Below, piece after piece: positions 28,425 through 36,272 of a stretch of DNA of 64,000 nucleotides (position 1 is its first letter; every line of letters starts with the position of its first letter). The translations under genes were made by a program, and so were the position numbers. The stretch is from Actinomycetota bacterium (GTDB lineage Bacteria > Actinomycetota > Thermoleophilia > Miltoncostaeales > Miltoncostaeaceae). A model generated the notes under the pieces. That model saw nothing but the letters and a program-made list of their open reading frames with translations. It had not been told where the DNA came from and ran no database searches. Where the stretch lies: the NCBI GenBank assembly GCA_963169235.1, contig CAUJCX010000020.1, positions 62,001-126,000 on the forward strand. The letters are read 5' to 3'.

Positions 28425-30146
28425 GTGAGCGACGGCCGCCCCGGAAACAGGGAGATCGCCGACGCGTTCGCGTTGCTCGGCGACCTGCTGGCGCTTGAAG
28501 GGGCGCAACGTCACCGGATTCGCGCGTATCACCGCGGCGCCGAGCGGGTGCGCGACGCCACCGCGTCGGTGGCCGACCTGGCCGTTGCGGGCCGTGCAAC
28601 GCAGCTTCCCGATATCGGCCCGACGCTGCAGGCGAAGATCGTCGAGCTGGTGGAGACCGGGTCCATCGCCGCGCTGGAGGCCGCGAAGGAGCGCACGCCG
28701 CCGGGCCTGGTGCAGATCGCCGCCCTGCCCGGCGTGGGTCCCGGCAGGGCGATGGCGCTGTGGACGGCGCTGGGCGCGGGCGACCTGGACGCGCTGCGCG
28801 CCGCGGCCGCCGCGGGGCGCCTCACCGACGTGCCCGGCATCGGCCCCAAGGTGGCCGCCGGCATCGCGGAGGCCCTGGCGCGGCCCGGCGCCGACCCCGG
28901 CGACGCACTGGTGGGAGCCGGCATCGCGCTGCCGCTGGCGCGCGCGTTCGCCGCGTCGCTGGCCGCGCACCCGGACGTGAGCCGCGTGGAGATCGCCGGC
29001 GGGCTGCGGCGGGGCAAGGAGGACGTGCACGACGTCGACATCGTGGTCGCCACGACGGCCCCGGACGCGGTGCTGGCCCACGTGGCGGCCGACGCGCTGG
29101 TCGACCGCGTGGTGGCCTCGGGGGCCAGCACCATCGCGGTCGCGAGCAACCGCGGGGTGCGGGTGGAGGTGTCGACGGGGCCGCCGGAGCGGTTCGGCGA
29201 CCTGCTGCAGCACGCGACGGGCTCGGCGGCCCACAACACCCGCCTGCGCGAGCGGGCCAAGCGCATGGGGGTGTCGCTGTCGCAGCACGGCTGGCGCGAC
29301 GACGACGGCGAGGGCGGAACGCCCGACGAGGACGGCGTCTACGCCCGCCTGGGCCTGCGCACGCCCCCGCCCGAGCTGCGGGAGGACCGCGGGGAGATCG
29401 AGTGGGCGGCCTCGTCGCAGCCTTTCCCCCGCCTGGTGACCCAGGCCGACCTGGTGGGGCAGGTGCACGTGCACACCACGTGGAGCGACGGCACCGAGAG
29501 CATCGCGACCATGGCCGACGCGGCCCGCGCCCGCGGCCACCGCTATCTGGGCATCAGCGACCACTCGCGTGCGCTCACGTTGACGCGGGGCCTCACCCCC
29601 GACCGCGTGCGCCGTCAGTGGGACGAGATCGACCGCCTGAACGCGGGCTTCGACGACGGCTTCCGGCTGCTGAAGTGCACCGAGATGGACATCCTCGAGG
29701 ACGGCGGTCTCGACTTCGACGACGACCTGCTGGAGGGCTTCGACCTGGTCATCGCCAGCATCCACTCCGGTCTGGCTCAACCCGCCGACCGCATCACCGC
29801 GCGCCTGCTGGCGGCCATCGCGTCGCCCCACGTGGACGTCATCGGGCACCCGACGGGCCGCAAGCGCCCCGCGCGGGCCGGGGCCGCCATCGACATCGAC
29901 GCCGTGGTCGAGGCCGCCGCCGCGACGGGCACGCTCCTGGAGGTCAACGGGCAGCCGCCCCGTCAGGACCTCGACAGCGCGATGGCGCGGCGCGCCCTCG
30001 ACGGCGGGGTGCGCCTGCTGGTGTCGTCCGACGCGCACTCGGTCGAGGCGCTCGGCTACGTGGAGTACGGCATCCGCATCGCGCGCAGGGCGGGCGCCAC
30101 CGCGGCCGACATCGCCAACGCCGCCCCCTGGCCGTGGACGGCGTGA
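28425..30146 (+). CDS. polX: Family X DNA polymerase with PHP exonuclease domain (PolX)
   Basis: A 573-residue repair polymerase-exonuclease, close to the size of Bacillus PolX (about 570). The N-terminal helix-hairpin-helix region has LPDIGPTLQAKI, LPGVGPGRAM and VPGIGPKVAAGI. The nucleotidyltransferase palm has GGLRRGKEDVHDVDIVVAT with the catalytic Asp residues. The PHP domain has HVHTTWSDG, GISDHS, IASIHSG and SSDAHS metal-binding motifs. The GTG at 28425 gives the family-like N terminus NREIADAFALLGDLL; an ATG at 28329 in frame would add 32 residues with no similarity. It probably fills gaps in base-excision repair. Confidence 0.94.
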   Translation: MSDGRPGNREIADAFALLGDLLALEGAQRHRIRAYHRGAERVRDATASVADLAVAGRATQLPDIGPTLQAKIVELVETGSIAALEAAKERTPPGLVQIAALPGVGPGRAMALWTALGAGDLDALRAAAAAGRLTDVPGIGPKVAAGIAEALARPGADPGDALVGAGIALPLARAFAASLAAHPDVSRVEIAGGLRRGKEDVHDVDIVVATTAPDAVLAHVAADALVDRVVASGASTIAVASNRGVRVEVSTGPPERFGDLLQHATGSAAHNTRLRERAKRMGVSLSQHGWRDDDGEGGTPDEDGVYARLGLRTPPPELREDRGEIEWAASSQPFPRLVTQADLVGQVHVHTTWSDGTESIATMADAARARGHRYLGISDHSRALTLTRGLTPDRVRRQWDEIDRLNAGFDDGFRLLKCTEMDILEDGGLDFDDDLLEGFDLVIASIHSGLAQPADRITARLLAAIASPHVDVIGHPTGRKRPARAGAAIDIDAVVEAAAATGTLLEVNGQPPRQDLDSAMARRALDGGVRLLVSSDAHSVEALGYVEYGIRIARRAGATAADIANAAPWPWTA

Positions 30147-30153
30147 CGCGCGC

Positions 30154-31584
30154 CTATCGCGGCACGCGCACCAGGCGGTAGGCCGCCGCGCCGCCGGCCG
30201 TCACCCGCAGCGAGTACGTGCCCTTGGCGGGGGTCTTCATGCGCAGGGTCACCCACCCGGGCCCGGCGATGCGCCGCACGCGCCGCACGATGCTGGTGCG
30301 CTTCTTCACGGTGCGGGTGAGCGTGGCCACCACCGGGCCGCGCTTGGTGGCCCGCACCCGCACCACCAGTGCCCGGCCCGAGCGCGGGTTGCGCGGCGTC
30401 ACCCTCAGCGCGGGGGCCTTCACCCTGACGACGCGCACCGACGGTGAGGTGGTGACGACGGGCGTGGACGGCTGCGTGGTGGGTACGACGACGGTGACGG
30501 CGGGGGGCGGCGTGACCACCACGCCGGCGGGCGTGCCTGTCGCGGAGGGCAGCGTGCCGGTGGCGGACGTCGACTGCGGTGCGGCCGCCTCGTTCACCAC
30601 CACCGTGAACGGCTGCTCGGCCACGTTGCCGGCCAGGTCCGTGACCGAGAACGTCCCCGCGTAGACCCCGGGGGCGGTGAACGTACGGGTGGCGCTGAGG
30701 CCCACCTGGGCCTCGCCACCGTCGCCGAACGTCCACGCGGCGCTGCCCTGGTCGACGCCGCTGAGCGCGTCGCCCACCGACGCGGTGCCGGTGACGTGCA
30801 CGCCGGACGCGTCCGACACGGTGTTGAGCGCCAGGGCGACGGCCGGCGCGGTGCGGTCGAGCGTGATGGTGGCGGTCACGAGCGGCGACGTGTTGCCGGA
30901 CGCCGTGCGCGTCCAGTCGGTGGCGCCGTCCACCAGGCGCACGTACACGGTGCGCGGGCCGTCAGGGCCCTCCGGCAGGGTCGTGGCCACCATCGGGTCG
31001 AAGCGGACGCCGAGGTCGCCCGGCGGGAAGAGACCGGTGTGGCTCACCAGCATCGCGTCGAGCCCGCTGGGGACGAGGTCCGCGCCGGGGGCGGGGTCCT
31101 CGGCCGTGATCGTCAGGCCCACGTCGCGGCTGCGCGTGAACGCGTCGCCGCCGTCGATGACGAGCGATCCGGTGGGCGCGGTGGCGTCCATCGTGGTCAC
31201 CTGGGCGCGCGCGTCGCTGGGCTCGACGGGGGCGCCCGCCCCGCAGCGCGACGGCGCGCACCGCTCTCCCGCCCACAGCGTGAAGCGATACTCGTGGCCG
31301 TCGGCCAGGCCGGTGATGGTGAGCGACGTGCGGCCCACCGCCACGTCGTGGTCGGCCACGTGGGCGCCCGTGGTGAGGTCGTCCACCGCGACCGTCTGCG
31401 AGTGGGCCACCGTGTCGTTGGTGAACCTGGGCGCCTGCCACTCCACCGTCACCGACGCCCCCTTGGTGAATTCGGGGGAGATGCGGGTGGGCTCCATGGG
31501 GGTGGGCTTCGCCTGCGCGACGGCGGGCACCAGCACGGCGGCGGCGCTGCACGCGACGGCGAGGTGGCGGACACGGCGGGGCAT
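30154..31584 (-). CDS. Secreted protein with fibronectin-III-like and PKD-like domains
   Basis: A 476-residue exported protein. The signal peptide MPRRVRHLAVACSAAAVLVP ends near AVAQA. An Fn3-like domain follows (ASVTVEWQAPRF ... LTITGLADGHEYRFTLWAGE), then an Ig-like region, a PKD-like domain (WTFGDGGEAQVGLSATRTFTAPGVY ... VTDLAGNVAEQPF), a Thr/Pro-rich linker and a basic C-terminal domain rich in Val, Arg and Lys ending YRLVRVPR. No catalytic motif is visible; an adhesion or wall-associated role is a guess. The ATG at 31584 fits the signal peptide and has GGAGG about 10 nt upstream. It is convergent with polX, 7 bp apart. Confidence 0.75.
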   Translation of the reverse strand: MPRRVRHLAVACSAAAVLVPAVAQAKPTPMEPTRISPEFTKGASVTVEWQAPRFTNDTVAHSQTVAVDDLTTGAHVADHDVAVGRTSLTITGLADGHEYRFTLWAGERCAPSRCGAGAPVEPSDARAQVTTMDATAPTGSLVIDGGDAFTRSRDVGLTITAEDPAPGADLVPSGLDAMLVSHTGLFPPGDLGVRFDPMVATTLPEGPDGPRTVYVRLVDGATDWTRTASGNTSPLVTATITLDRTAPAVALALNTVSDASGVHVTGTASVGDALSGVDQGSAAWTFGDGGEAQVGLSATRTFTAPGVYAGTFSVTDLAGNVAEQPFTVVVNEAAAPQSTSATGTLPSATGTPAGVVVTPPPAVTVVVPTTQPSTPVVTTSPSVRVVRVKAPALRVTPRNPRSGRALVVRVRATKRGPVVATLTRTVKKRTSIVRRVRRIAGPGWVTLRMKTPAKGTYSLRVTAGGAAAYRLVRVPR

Positions 31585-31651
31585 GGGGACACGTCCTCCG
31601 GCGACGGCGCGAGGCTCCGGAACGCCTCTCGCACGGGTGGGCACCACGAGT

Positions 31652-32491
31652 CTACGCCGGGTTGCGGCGCTCCTGCACGCGTCGAAGCGCCATATCCAGG
31701 TAATGAAGACATGTGAGCGCCCCGGCGGGTCCCTCCACCGTCGCGTCGGCGCGCTCCACCAGCCCGGGCGCGGTGCCGGGGCCCACGGCCGCGATGCCCG
31801 CCCCCACGTCGAGCTGCCCCGCGGCGCGCATGGCGTGCAGCGTGTCCCACGCGTCGGCGTCGGTGAGGTCGTCGCCCAGGTGCACCGCGCGGCGGCATCC
31901 CGTGGCCTCTAAAAGCTCCCGCGCGGCCGTGCCCTTGTGGAGCGCGGCGGGCGGGCGCACCTCCATCACCATGCGCCCCCACGTCACGGCGAGACCTGCG
32001 GCGGTCGCGGCCGGCTCCCGCACGTCGCGCAGCCAGCGGCGGCTGGCCTCGGGGTCGTCGGCGGTGCGCCAGTGCACGCTGAGCGTCGCGCCCTTGTCCT
32101 CCACCCACGTCCCCATGCTCCCCGGCGAGGCGTCGTCCTGGCCGGCGACGAACGCGTCCAGTACGCCCCGCCAGGCCGCGGCCTCGGCGGCCAGGGCCGG
32201 CGCGCCGCCCACGTGCTGCACCTCCATGCCGTGGTTGCCCGCGTACGCGAGCCCCGGGACGCCGACGCGTGCCGCCACGTCGGACAGTTGCCGTCCGCTG
32301 ATGAACGCCACCAGGCCCAGGCGGTCGCGCAGCGACGCGATCACCTCGGCGGCGCCGTCCAGCAGGCGGGCGTCGCCGGGACGTGAGACGATCGGCGCGA
32401 GTGTCCCGTCGAAATCCAGCAGCAGCGCGGCGGTGCCGGGGTCGGACACCAGGTCGTCGAGCAGCGCGCGGGCCGGGGCGGAGGGTTCCAC
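31652..32491 (-). CDS. otsB: Trehalose-6-phosphate phosphatase
   Basis: A HAD-family phosphatase that removes phosphate from trehalose 6-phosphate. Motif I LLLDFDGTLAPI, SGRQLSDVAARVGVPGLAYAGNHGMEV and the late GDDLTDADAWDTL are typical of OtsB. From the GTG at 32491 it has 279 residues; an ATG at 32533 would add 14. Neither has a ribosome site, and either choice places its promoter inside the divergent permease gene. No trehalose-phosphate synthase (otsA) is in the window. Downstream on the same strand, after 67 bp, is the secreted Fn3/PKD protein gene. Confidence 0.88.
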   Translation of the reverse strand: MEPSAPARALLDDLVSDPGTAALLLDFDGTLAPIVSRPGDARLLDGAAEVIASLRDRLGLVAFISGRQLSDVAARVGVPGLAYAGNHGMEVQHVGGAPALAAEAAAWRGVLDAFVAGQDDASPGSMGTWVEDKGATLSVHWRTADDPEASRRWLRDVREPAATAAGLAVTWGRMVMEVRPPAALHKGTAARELLEATGCRRAVHLGDDLTDADAWDTLHAMRAAGQLDVGAGIAAVGPGTAPGLVERADATVEGPAGALTCLHYLDMALRRVQERRNPA

Positions 32492-32492
32492 G

Positions 32493-32867
32493 GTGACCGA
32501 GCGTACCGGCTCGTGGCCGGCGTTGGTGGCCATCGGGGCGGCCGCCGGAGGCTTCTCCGCCCTGTTCGGCGTCGGCGGCGGGGTGATCATGGTGCCGCTG
32601 CTGGTGCTGTGGTGCGGCTACTCGGTGCAGGCGGCGACGGCCACGTCGCTGGCCGCCATCGCGCCCATCGCCCTGTGGGGGGCGGCGGTGCACGGCATCC
32701 TCGGCAACGTCGTGCCCGTCCAGGCGGCGCTGGTGGGCGTCCCCGCGCTGGTGGGCGTGTCGTTCGGCGTGCGCCTGAAGCGTCGCCTCGCGTCCGACGG
32801 CCTGACGTACGCGTTCTGCGCGCTGCTCATCGTCATCGCGGTGCTGGTCGCGCTGGAGCCGGTGTGA
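32493..32867 (+). CDS. TauE/SafE-family permease, first half-gene
   Basis: A 124-residue, four-helix membrane protein equal to one half of a TauE/SafE (sulfite/anion exporter) permease. It has the family repeat AAGGFSALFGVGGGVIMVPLL followed by ATATSLAAIAPIALWG. Full-length members carry two such repeats in about 250 residues. A strong GGAGGG ribosome site (32480-32485) precedes the GTG at 32493. The stop overlaps the start of the second half-gene by 4 bp, so the two are translated together and probably form a heterodimer. Its start codon is one base from the likely start of divergent otsB. Confidence 0.8.
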   Translation: MTERTGSWPALVAIGAAAGGFSALFGVGGGVIMVPLLVLWCGYSVQAATATSLAAIAPIALWGAAVHGILGNVVPVQAALVGVPALVGVSFGVRLKRRLASDGLTYAFCALLIVIAVLVALEPV

Positions 32868-33250
32868 CCGACGCGCTCATCATCATCGCGTGCGGCCTCG
32901 TCGGCGGCGTCATGGCCGGGACGTTCGGCGTCGGCGGCGGCACGGTGTTCGTGCCGGTGCTGGCCCTGGTGGCCGGGCTCACGCCCATCCAGGCCATCGG
33001 CACGTCGCTTCTGGCCATCGTGCCGGTGGCGCTGGTGGGGGCGTGGCAGCAGCGCGGCGCCGACCTGCGGGTCGCGCACGCCCTGGCGCTGGGGGGCGCG
33101 GCGGTGGTCACGGGGGCGCTGGGCGCCGTGCTGGCCGACCACCTGCCCGCGTCTACGCTGCGCTACGCGTTCGCGGGCCTTCTGGTGGTCATCGCCGTCC
33201 GCCTAGCGCGCTCCACCAGGCGGACGAGCAGAGACGCTACGGCGCGATGA
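32864..33250 (+). CDS. TauE/SafE-family permease, second half-gene
   Basis: A 128-residue membrane protein with the second copy of the TauE/SafE repeat: VGGVMAGTFGVGGGTVFVPVL and AIGTSLLAIVPVALVGAW, then two more hydrophobic helices and a basic tail. Together with the preceding 124-residue half it matches the length and internal symmetry of one full permease. Each half starts at its own GTG and ends at its own stop, joined by a GTGA overlap, so the gene is split rather than frameshifted in the middle of a helix. The 3' end overlaps nuoN on the other strand by 14 bp. Confidence 0.8.
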   Translation: MTDALIIIACGLVGGVMAGTFGVGGGTVFVPVLALVAGLTPIQAIGTSLLAIVPVALVGAWQQRGADLRVAHALALGGAAVVTGALGAVLADHLPASTLRYAFAGLLVVIAVRLARSTRRTSRDATAR

Positions 33251-34676
33251 GCGCCTGGGCGGCCTCGCGGCAGTAGTCCAGCAGCGGGCTGGCGAGGATG
33301 GACGTGACCACCACGCCGAGGCCGGCCAGCACGGACGCGACCCACAGGCCGTCGCCCGGGTCGAACGTGCGCGCGTTGCCGGGCTCGGGGTCCTCGCCCC
33401 ACAGCACGAAGATGGGGCGCAGGTAGTACGCCACGCTCACCGCGCTACCCACGGCGCCCACGACGGCGAGCCACGTGAGGTCGGCCTCGACGGCCGCCCC
33501 GAACAGCATGAACTTGCCGATGAAGCCCGACAGCGGCGGGAACCCGGCCAGCGCGAACAGGCACACCGTCACCACCACGCCGTGCAGGGGCGAACGGCGG
33601 CCATACCCGGCCAGCGACGCGATGCTCTGGCCGTCCTCCACCTCGCGCTCGCGGATGGCGACGAGGATGAACGCCCCCAGCGTCATGGCGGTGTACGCGA
33701 TGAGGTAGTACAGCAGGCTGCGCACGCCCAGCAGCGTGCCGGTGGCGACGCCGATCAGCAGGTAGCCGGCCTGGGCGATGCTCGAGTAGGCCATCATGCG
33801 CTTGAACGACTGCTGCACCAGCGCGCCCACGTTGCCCGCGATGATCGCCAGGGCCGCGATGACGGCCAGCGGCATCTGCCAGTCGTCGACGACGTCGATG
33901 AGGGCGCCGCTGAACACGCGCAGGAACGCGACGATCGCGGCGGCCTTCACGGCGGTGGCCATGAACGCGGTGATCGGCGTGGGCGCGCCCTCGTACACGT
34001 CCGGCACCCACATGTGGAACGGCGCTGCGCTGGCCTTGAAGCCCAGGCCCGCGATCACCAGCGCCATGCCGCCCATCAGCAGCGGCTCGCCCCCGAGCCC
34101 GCGGACGCGGACGATGTCGGAGATCTCCTCCAGGCTCACCGAGCCGGTGGCGCCGAACACGAACGTGAGGCCGTACAGCAACAGCGCCGAGCCGACCGCA
34201 CCCACGATGAGGTACTTGAGGCCCGCCTCCAGCGACCGGGCGCGCCACACCTCCATCGCGCACAGCACGTACAGCGCGACGGACAGGATCTCGATGCCCA
34301 GGAACACGCCGATGAGGTCGCCCGTGCCCGCCACCAGCACCATGCCGACGACCGCGGCGACAAGCAGCGAGTAGTACTCGCCGCGCCGGTCCACGGTGGC
34401 GGGTTCGCGCAGCGACATCAGCACGGTCACCAGCGCCGACGCGATGAAGATGAGCGTCATCAGCACGGTGAGCCGGTCGGTGCGGAACGCGCCGTAGAAC
34501 GTGTACTGGCGGTCGCCCCACAGCAGCACCGACATGCCGGCGGCGGCCACCAGGCCCACGATGCTCACCAGGGGCGGGCCCAGGTGACGCACGCGGCCCG
34601 GGGGGGCCAGCGACGGCACGAGCGCCACCACCGCGGTGGCGATGAGGATCATCATCGGGAGCGCGGCGATGTTCAC
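33237..34676 (-). CDS. nuoN: NADH-quinone oxidoreductase subunit N
   Basis: A 479-residue antiporter-like membrane subunit of complex I, with about 14 hydrophobic helices. The proton-channel Lys/Glu helices are in segments such as GLGFKASAAPFHMWVPDVYEGAPTPITAF-type (residues about 220-248) and QQSFKRMMAYSSIAQAGYLLIG. It is the last gene of the nuoA-N operon. The ATG at 34676 overlaps the nuoM stop by 4 bp. The 3' end overlaps the convergent TauE/SafE half-gene by 14 bp, leaving no room for a terminator between them. Confidence 0.95.
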   Translation of the reverse strand: MNIAALPMMILIATAVVALVPSLAPPGRVRHLGPPLVSIVGLVAAAGMSVLLWGDRQYTFYGAFRTDRLTVLMTLIFIASALVTVLMSLREPATVDRRGEYYSLLVAAVVGMVLVAGTGDLIGVFLGIEILSVALYVLCAMEVWRARSLEAGLKYLIVGAVGSALLLYGLTFVFGATGSVSLEEISDIVRVRGLGGEPLLMGGMALVIAGLGFKASAAPFHMWVPDVYEGAPTPITAFMATAVKAAAIVAFLRVFSGALIDVVDDWQMPLAVIAALAIIAGNVGALVQQSFKRMMAYSSIAQAGYLLIGVATGTLLGVRSLLYYLIAYTAMTLGAFILVAIREREVEDGQSIASLAGYGRRSPLHGVVVTVCLFALAGFPPLSGFIGKFMLFGAAVEADLTWLAVVGAVGSAVSVAYYLRPIFVLWGEDPEPGNARTFDPGDGLWVASVLAGLGVVVTSILASPLLDYCREAAQALIAP

Positions 34677-36268
34677 GGCGTCGGCACCTGCGTGTTCTGA
34701 GGCGTCGGGGCGGTGGGCTCGGGGTCACCGGGCAGCGGCAACGCCTCCTCGGGCGGGTTGACGGGCACACGCGCGCGCACCTGCGACGCGGGACGGTTGA
34801 GCGCCACCTGAGCGGGAGCCAGCACCCGGTCGACGGTGGGTCCCGTCGTGCGCAGCACGCCCTGCGGCCACAGCGCGATCGCCAGCATGGCCGCGACCAG
34901 CGGCACCAGCAGCACGAAGTCGCCGGGCCGCATCTCGACCGTGCTGCCGGACACCTGGCCCCGCGGCCCGTTCATGGTGCGCTGGAACAGCCGCAGCATG
35001 TAGACGGACGCGTAGATGATGCCGAGGCAGGCGAGGAACACCGCCCACCAGTGGTGGCGGAACGTGCCGATCAGGATGAAGAACTCGCCCGCGAAGGCGT
35101 TGGAGCCGGGGATGGCCAGCGAGGCCATGGTCACGAACAGGAACGCCCCGGCGAGCCACGGCGCACCCTCGGCCAGGCCGCCCAGGTCGGCCACCTTCTC
35201 GCGTCCGCTGCGCTGGGTGATGATGCCGACGATGACGAAGGCGGAGGCCACCACCAGGCCGTGGTTGACCATCTGCAGCACGGCGCCCTGCAGGGCCTGC
35301 CCGTCGATGGTGACGATGCCCAGAAGGATGAAGCCCAGGTGGGCGATGCTGGAGTAGGCCACCACCAGGCGCAGCGTCGGTGCCCGCCAGGCGACCAGCG
35401 ATCCGTACAGGATGCTGACCACCGACAGCAGCACCAGGACGTTCTGGAAGAAGGCCGCACCGCCGGGGAACAGCGGCAGGCCGATCTTCAGGAACCCGTA
35501 GACGCCGGCCTTGCTCATCACGGCCGCCAGCAGCACGGTCACCACGATGGGGGCGGTGCGGTACGTGTCGGGAAGCCACGCGTGGAACGGCCACATCGGC
35601 AGCTTGATCACGAACGCCAGCGCGAACGCGGCGAACAGCCAGCGGCTCTGGGTGTCGCTGAACGCGACGCCCTGGAGGGCCTGGATGTCGAACGTGAACT
35701 GGCCGGTGACGTCGCGGGCGATGAACGCCGTCGCGACGATGCCCACCAGCATGATGAGGCTGCCGACCATGGTGTAGACGACGAACCGCATGACGGCCTG
35801 GCGTCGTCCCTCGCTGCCCCACATCCCCACCAGGAAGTAGAACGGGATCAGCATGGATTCCCAGAACACGTAGAACAGCAGCAGGTTGCCGGCCAGGAAC
35901 AGGCCCAGCAGCGCGCCCTCGGCGATCAGGATGAGCCCCAGGTACTGGGCGCCGCCGCGTGCGGGCATGTGCAGGAAGCCGGCGACGAGCGCGAGCCCGA
36001 AGATGCCGGCGGTCAGGAGCACCAGCCACAGCGAGATGCCGTCGACGCGCAGCGTCCATTCGAGGCCGGCCTCGCTGGCCCAGCCGTGGTGCTCGGTCAG
36101 CTGACCGGTACCGACCGTGCGGTTGAACTCGAACAGCACGGCGACCGCGAGGCCCGCCGTCACCAGGCCCGCCACCGCCGCCACAAGGCGCGCGGTCGCC
36201 GACGGCAGCAGCGCGGCGACGATGCCGGCGGCCAGCGGTACCACGATCAGAAGTGTCAGCCAGGGCAC
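34673..36268 (-). CDS. nuoM: NADH-quinone oxidoreductase subunit M
   Basis: A 531-residue antiporter-like subunit in the complex I membrane arm. Typical segments are FYVFWESMLIPFYFLVGMWG, KLPMWPFHAWLPDTYRTAP, containing the channel Lys and the helix break, and AYSSIAHLGFILLG. The last 60 residues form a Pro-rich soluble tail (PEEALPLPGDPEPTAPTPQN) not usual in NuoM, predicted to lie outside the membrane. The GTG start at 36268 is 4 bp after nuoL; the stop overlaps nuoN by 4 bp. Confidence 0.95.
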   Translation of the reverse strand: MPWLTLLIVVPLAAGIVAALLPSATARLVAAVAGLVTAGLAVAVLFEFNRTVGTGQLTEHHGWASEAGLEWTLRVDGISLWLVLLTAGIFGLALVAGFLHMPARGGAQYLGLILIAEGALLGLFLAGNLLLFYVFWESMLIPFYFLVGMWGSEGRRQAVMRFVVYTMVGSLIMLVGIVATAFIARDVTGQFTFDIQALQGVAFSDTQSRWLFAAFALAFVIKLPMWPFHAWLPDTYRTAPIVVTVLLAAVMSKAGVYGFLKIGLPLFPGGAAFFQNVLVLLSVVSILYGSLVAWRAPTLRLVVAYSSIAHLGFILLGIVTIDGQALQGAVLQMVNHGLVVASAFVIVGIITQRSGREKVADLGGLAEGAPWLAGAFLFVTMASLAIPGSNAFAGEFFILIGTFRHHWWAVFLACLGIIYASVYMLRLFQRTMNGPRGQVSGSTVEMRPGDFVLLVPLVAAMLAIALWPQGVLRTTGPTVDRVLAPAQVALNRPASQVRARVPVNPPEEALPLPGDPEPTAPTPQNTQVPTP

Positions 36269-36272
36269 CCGC

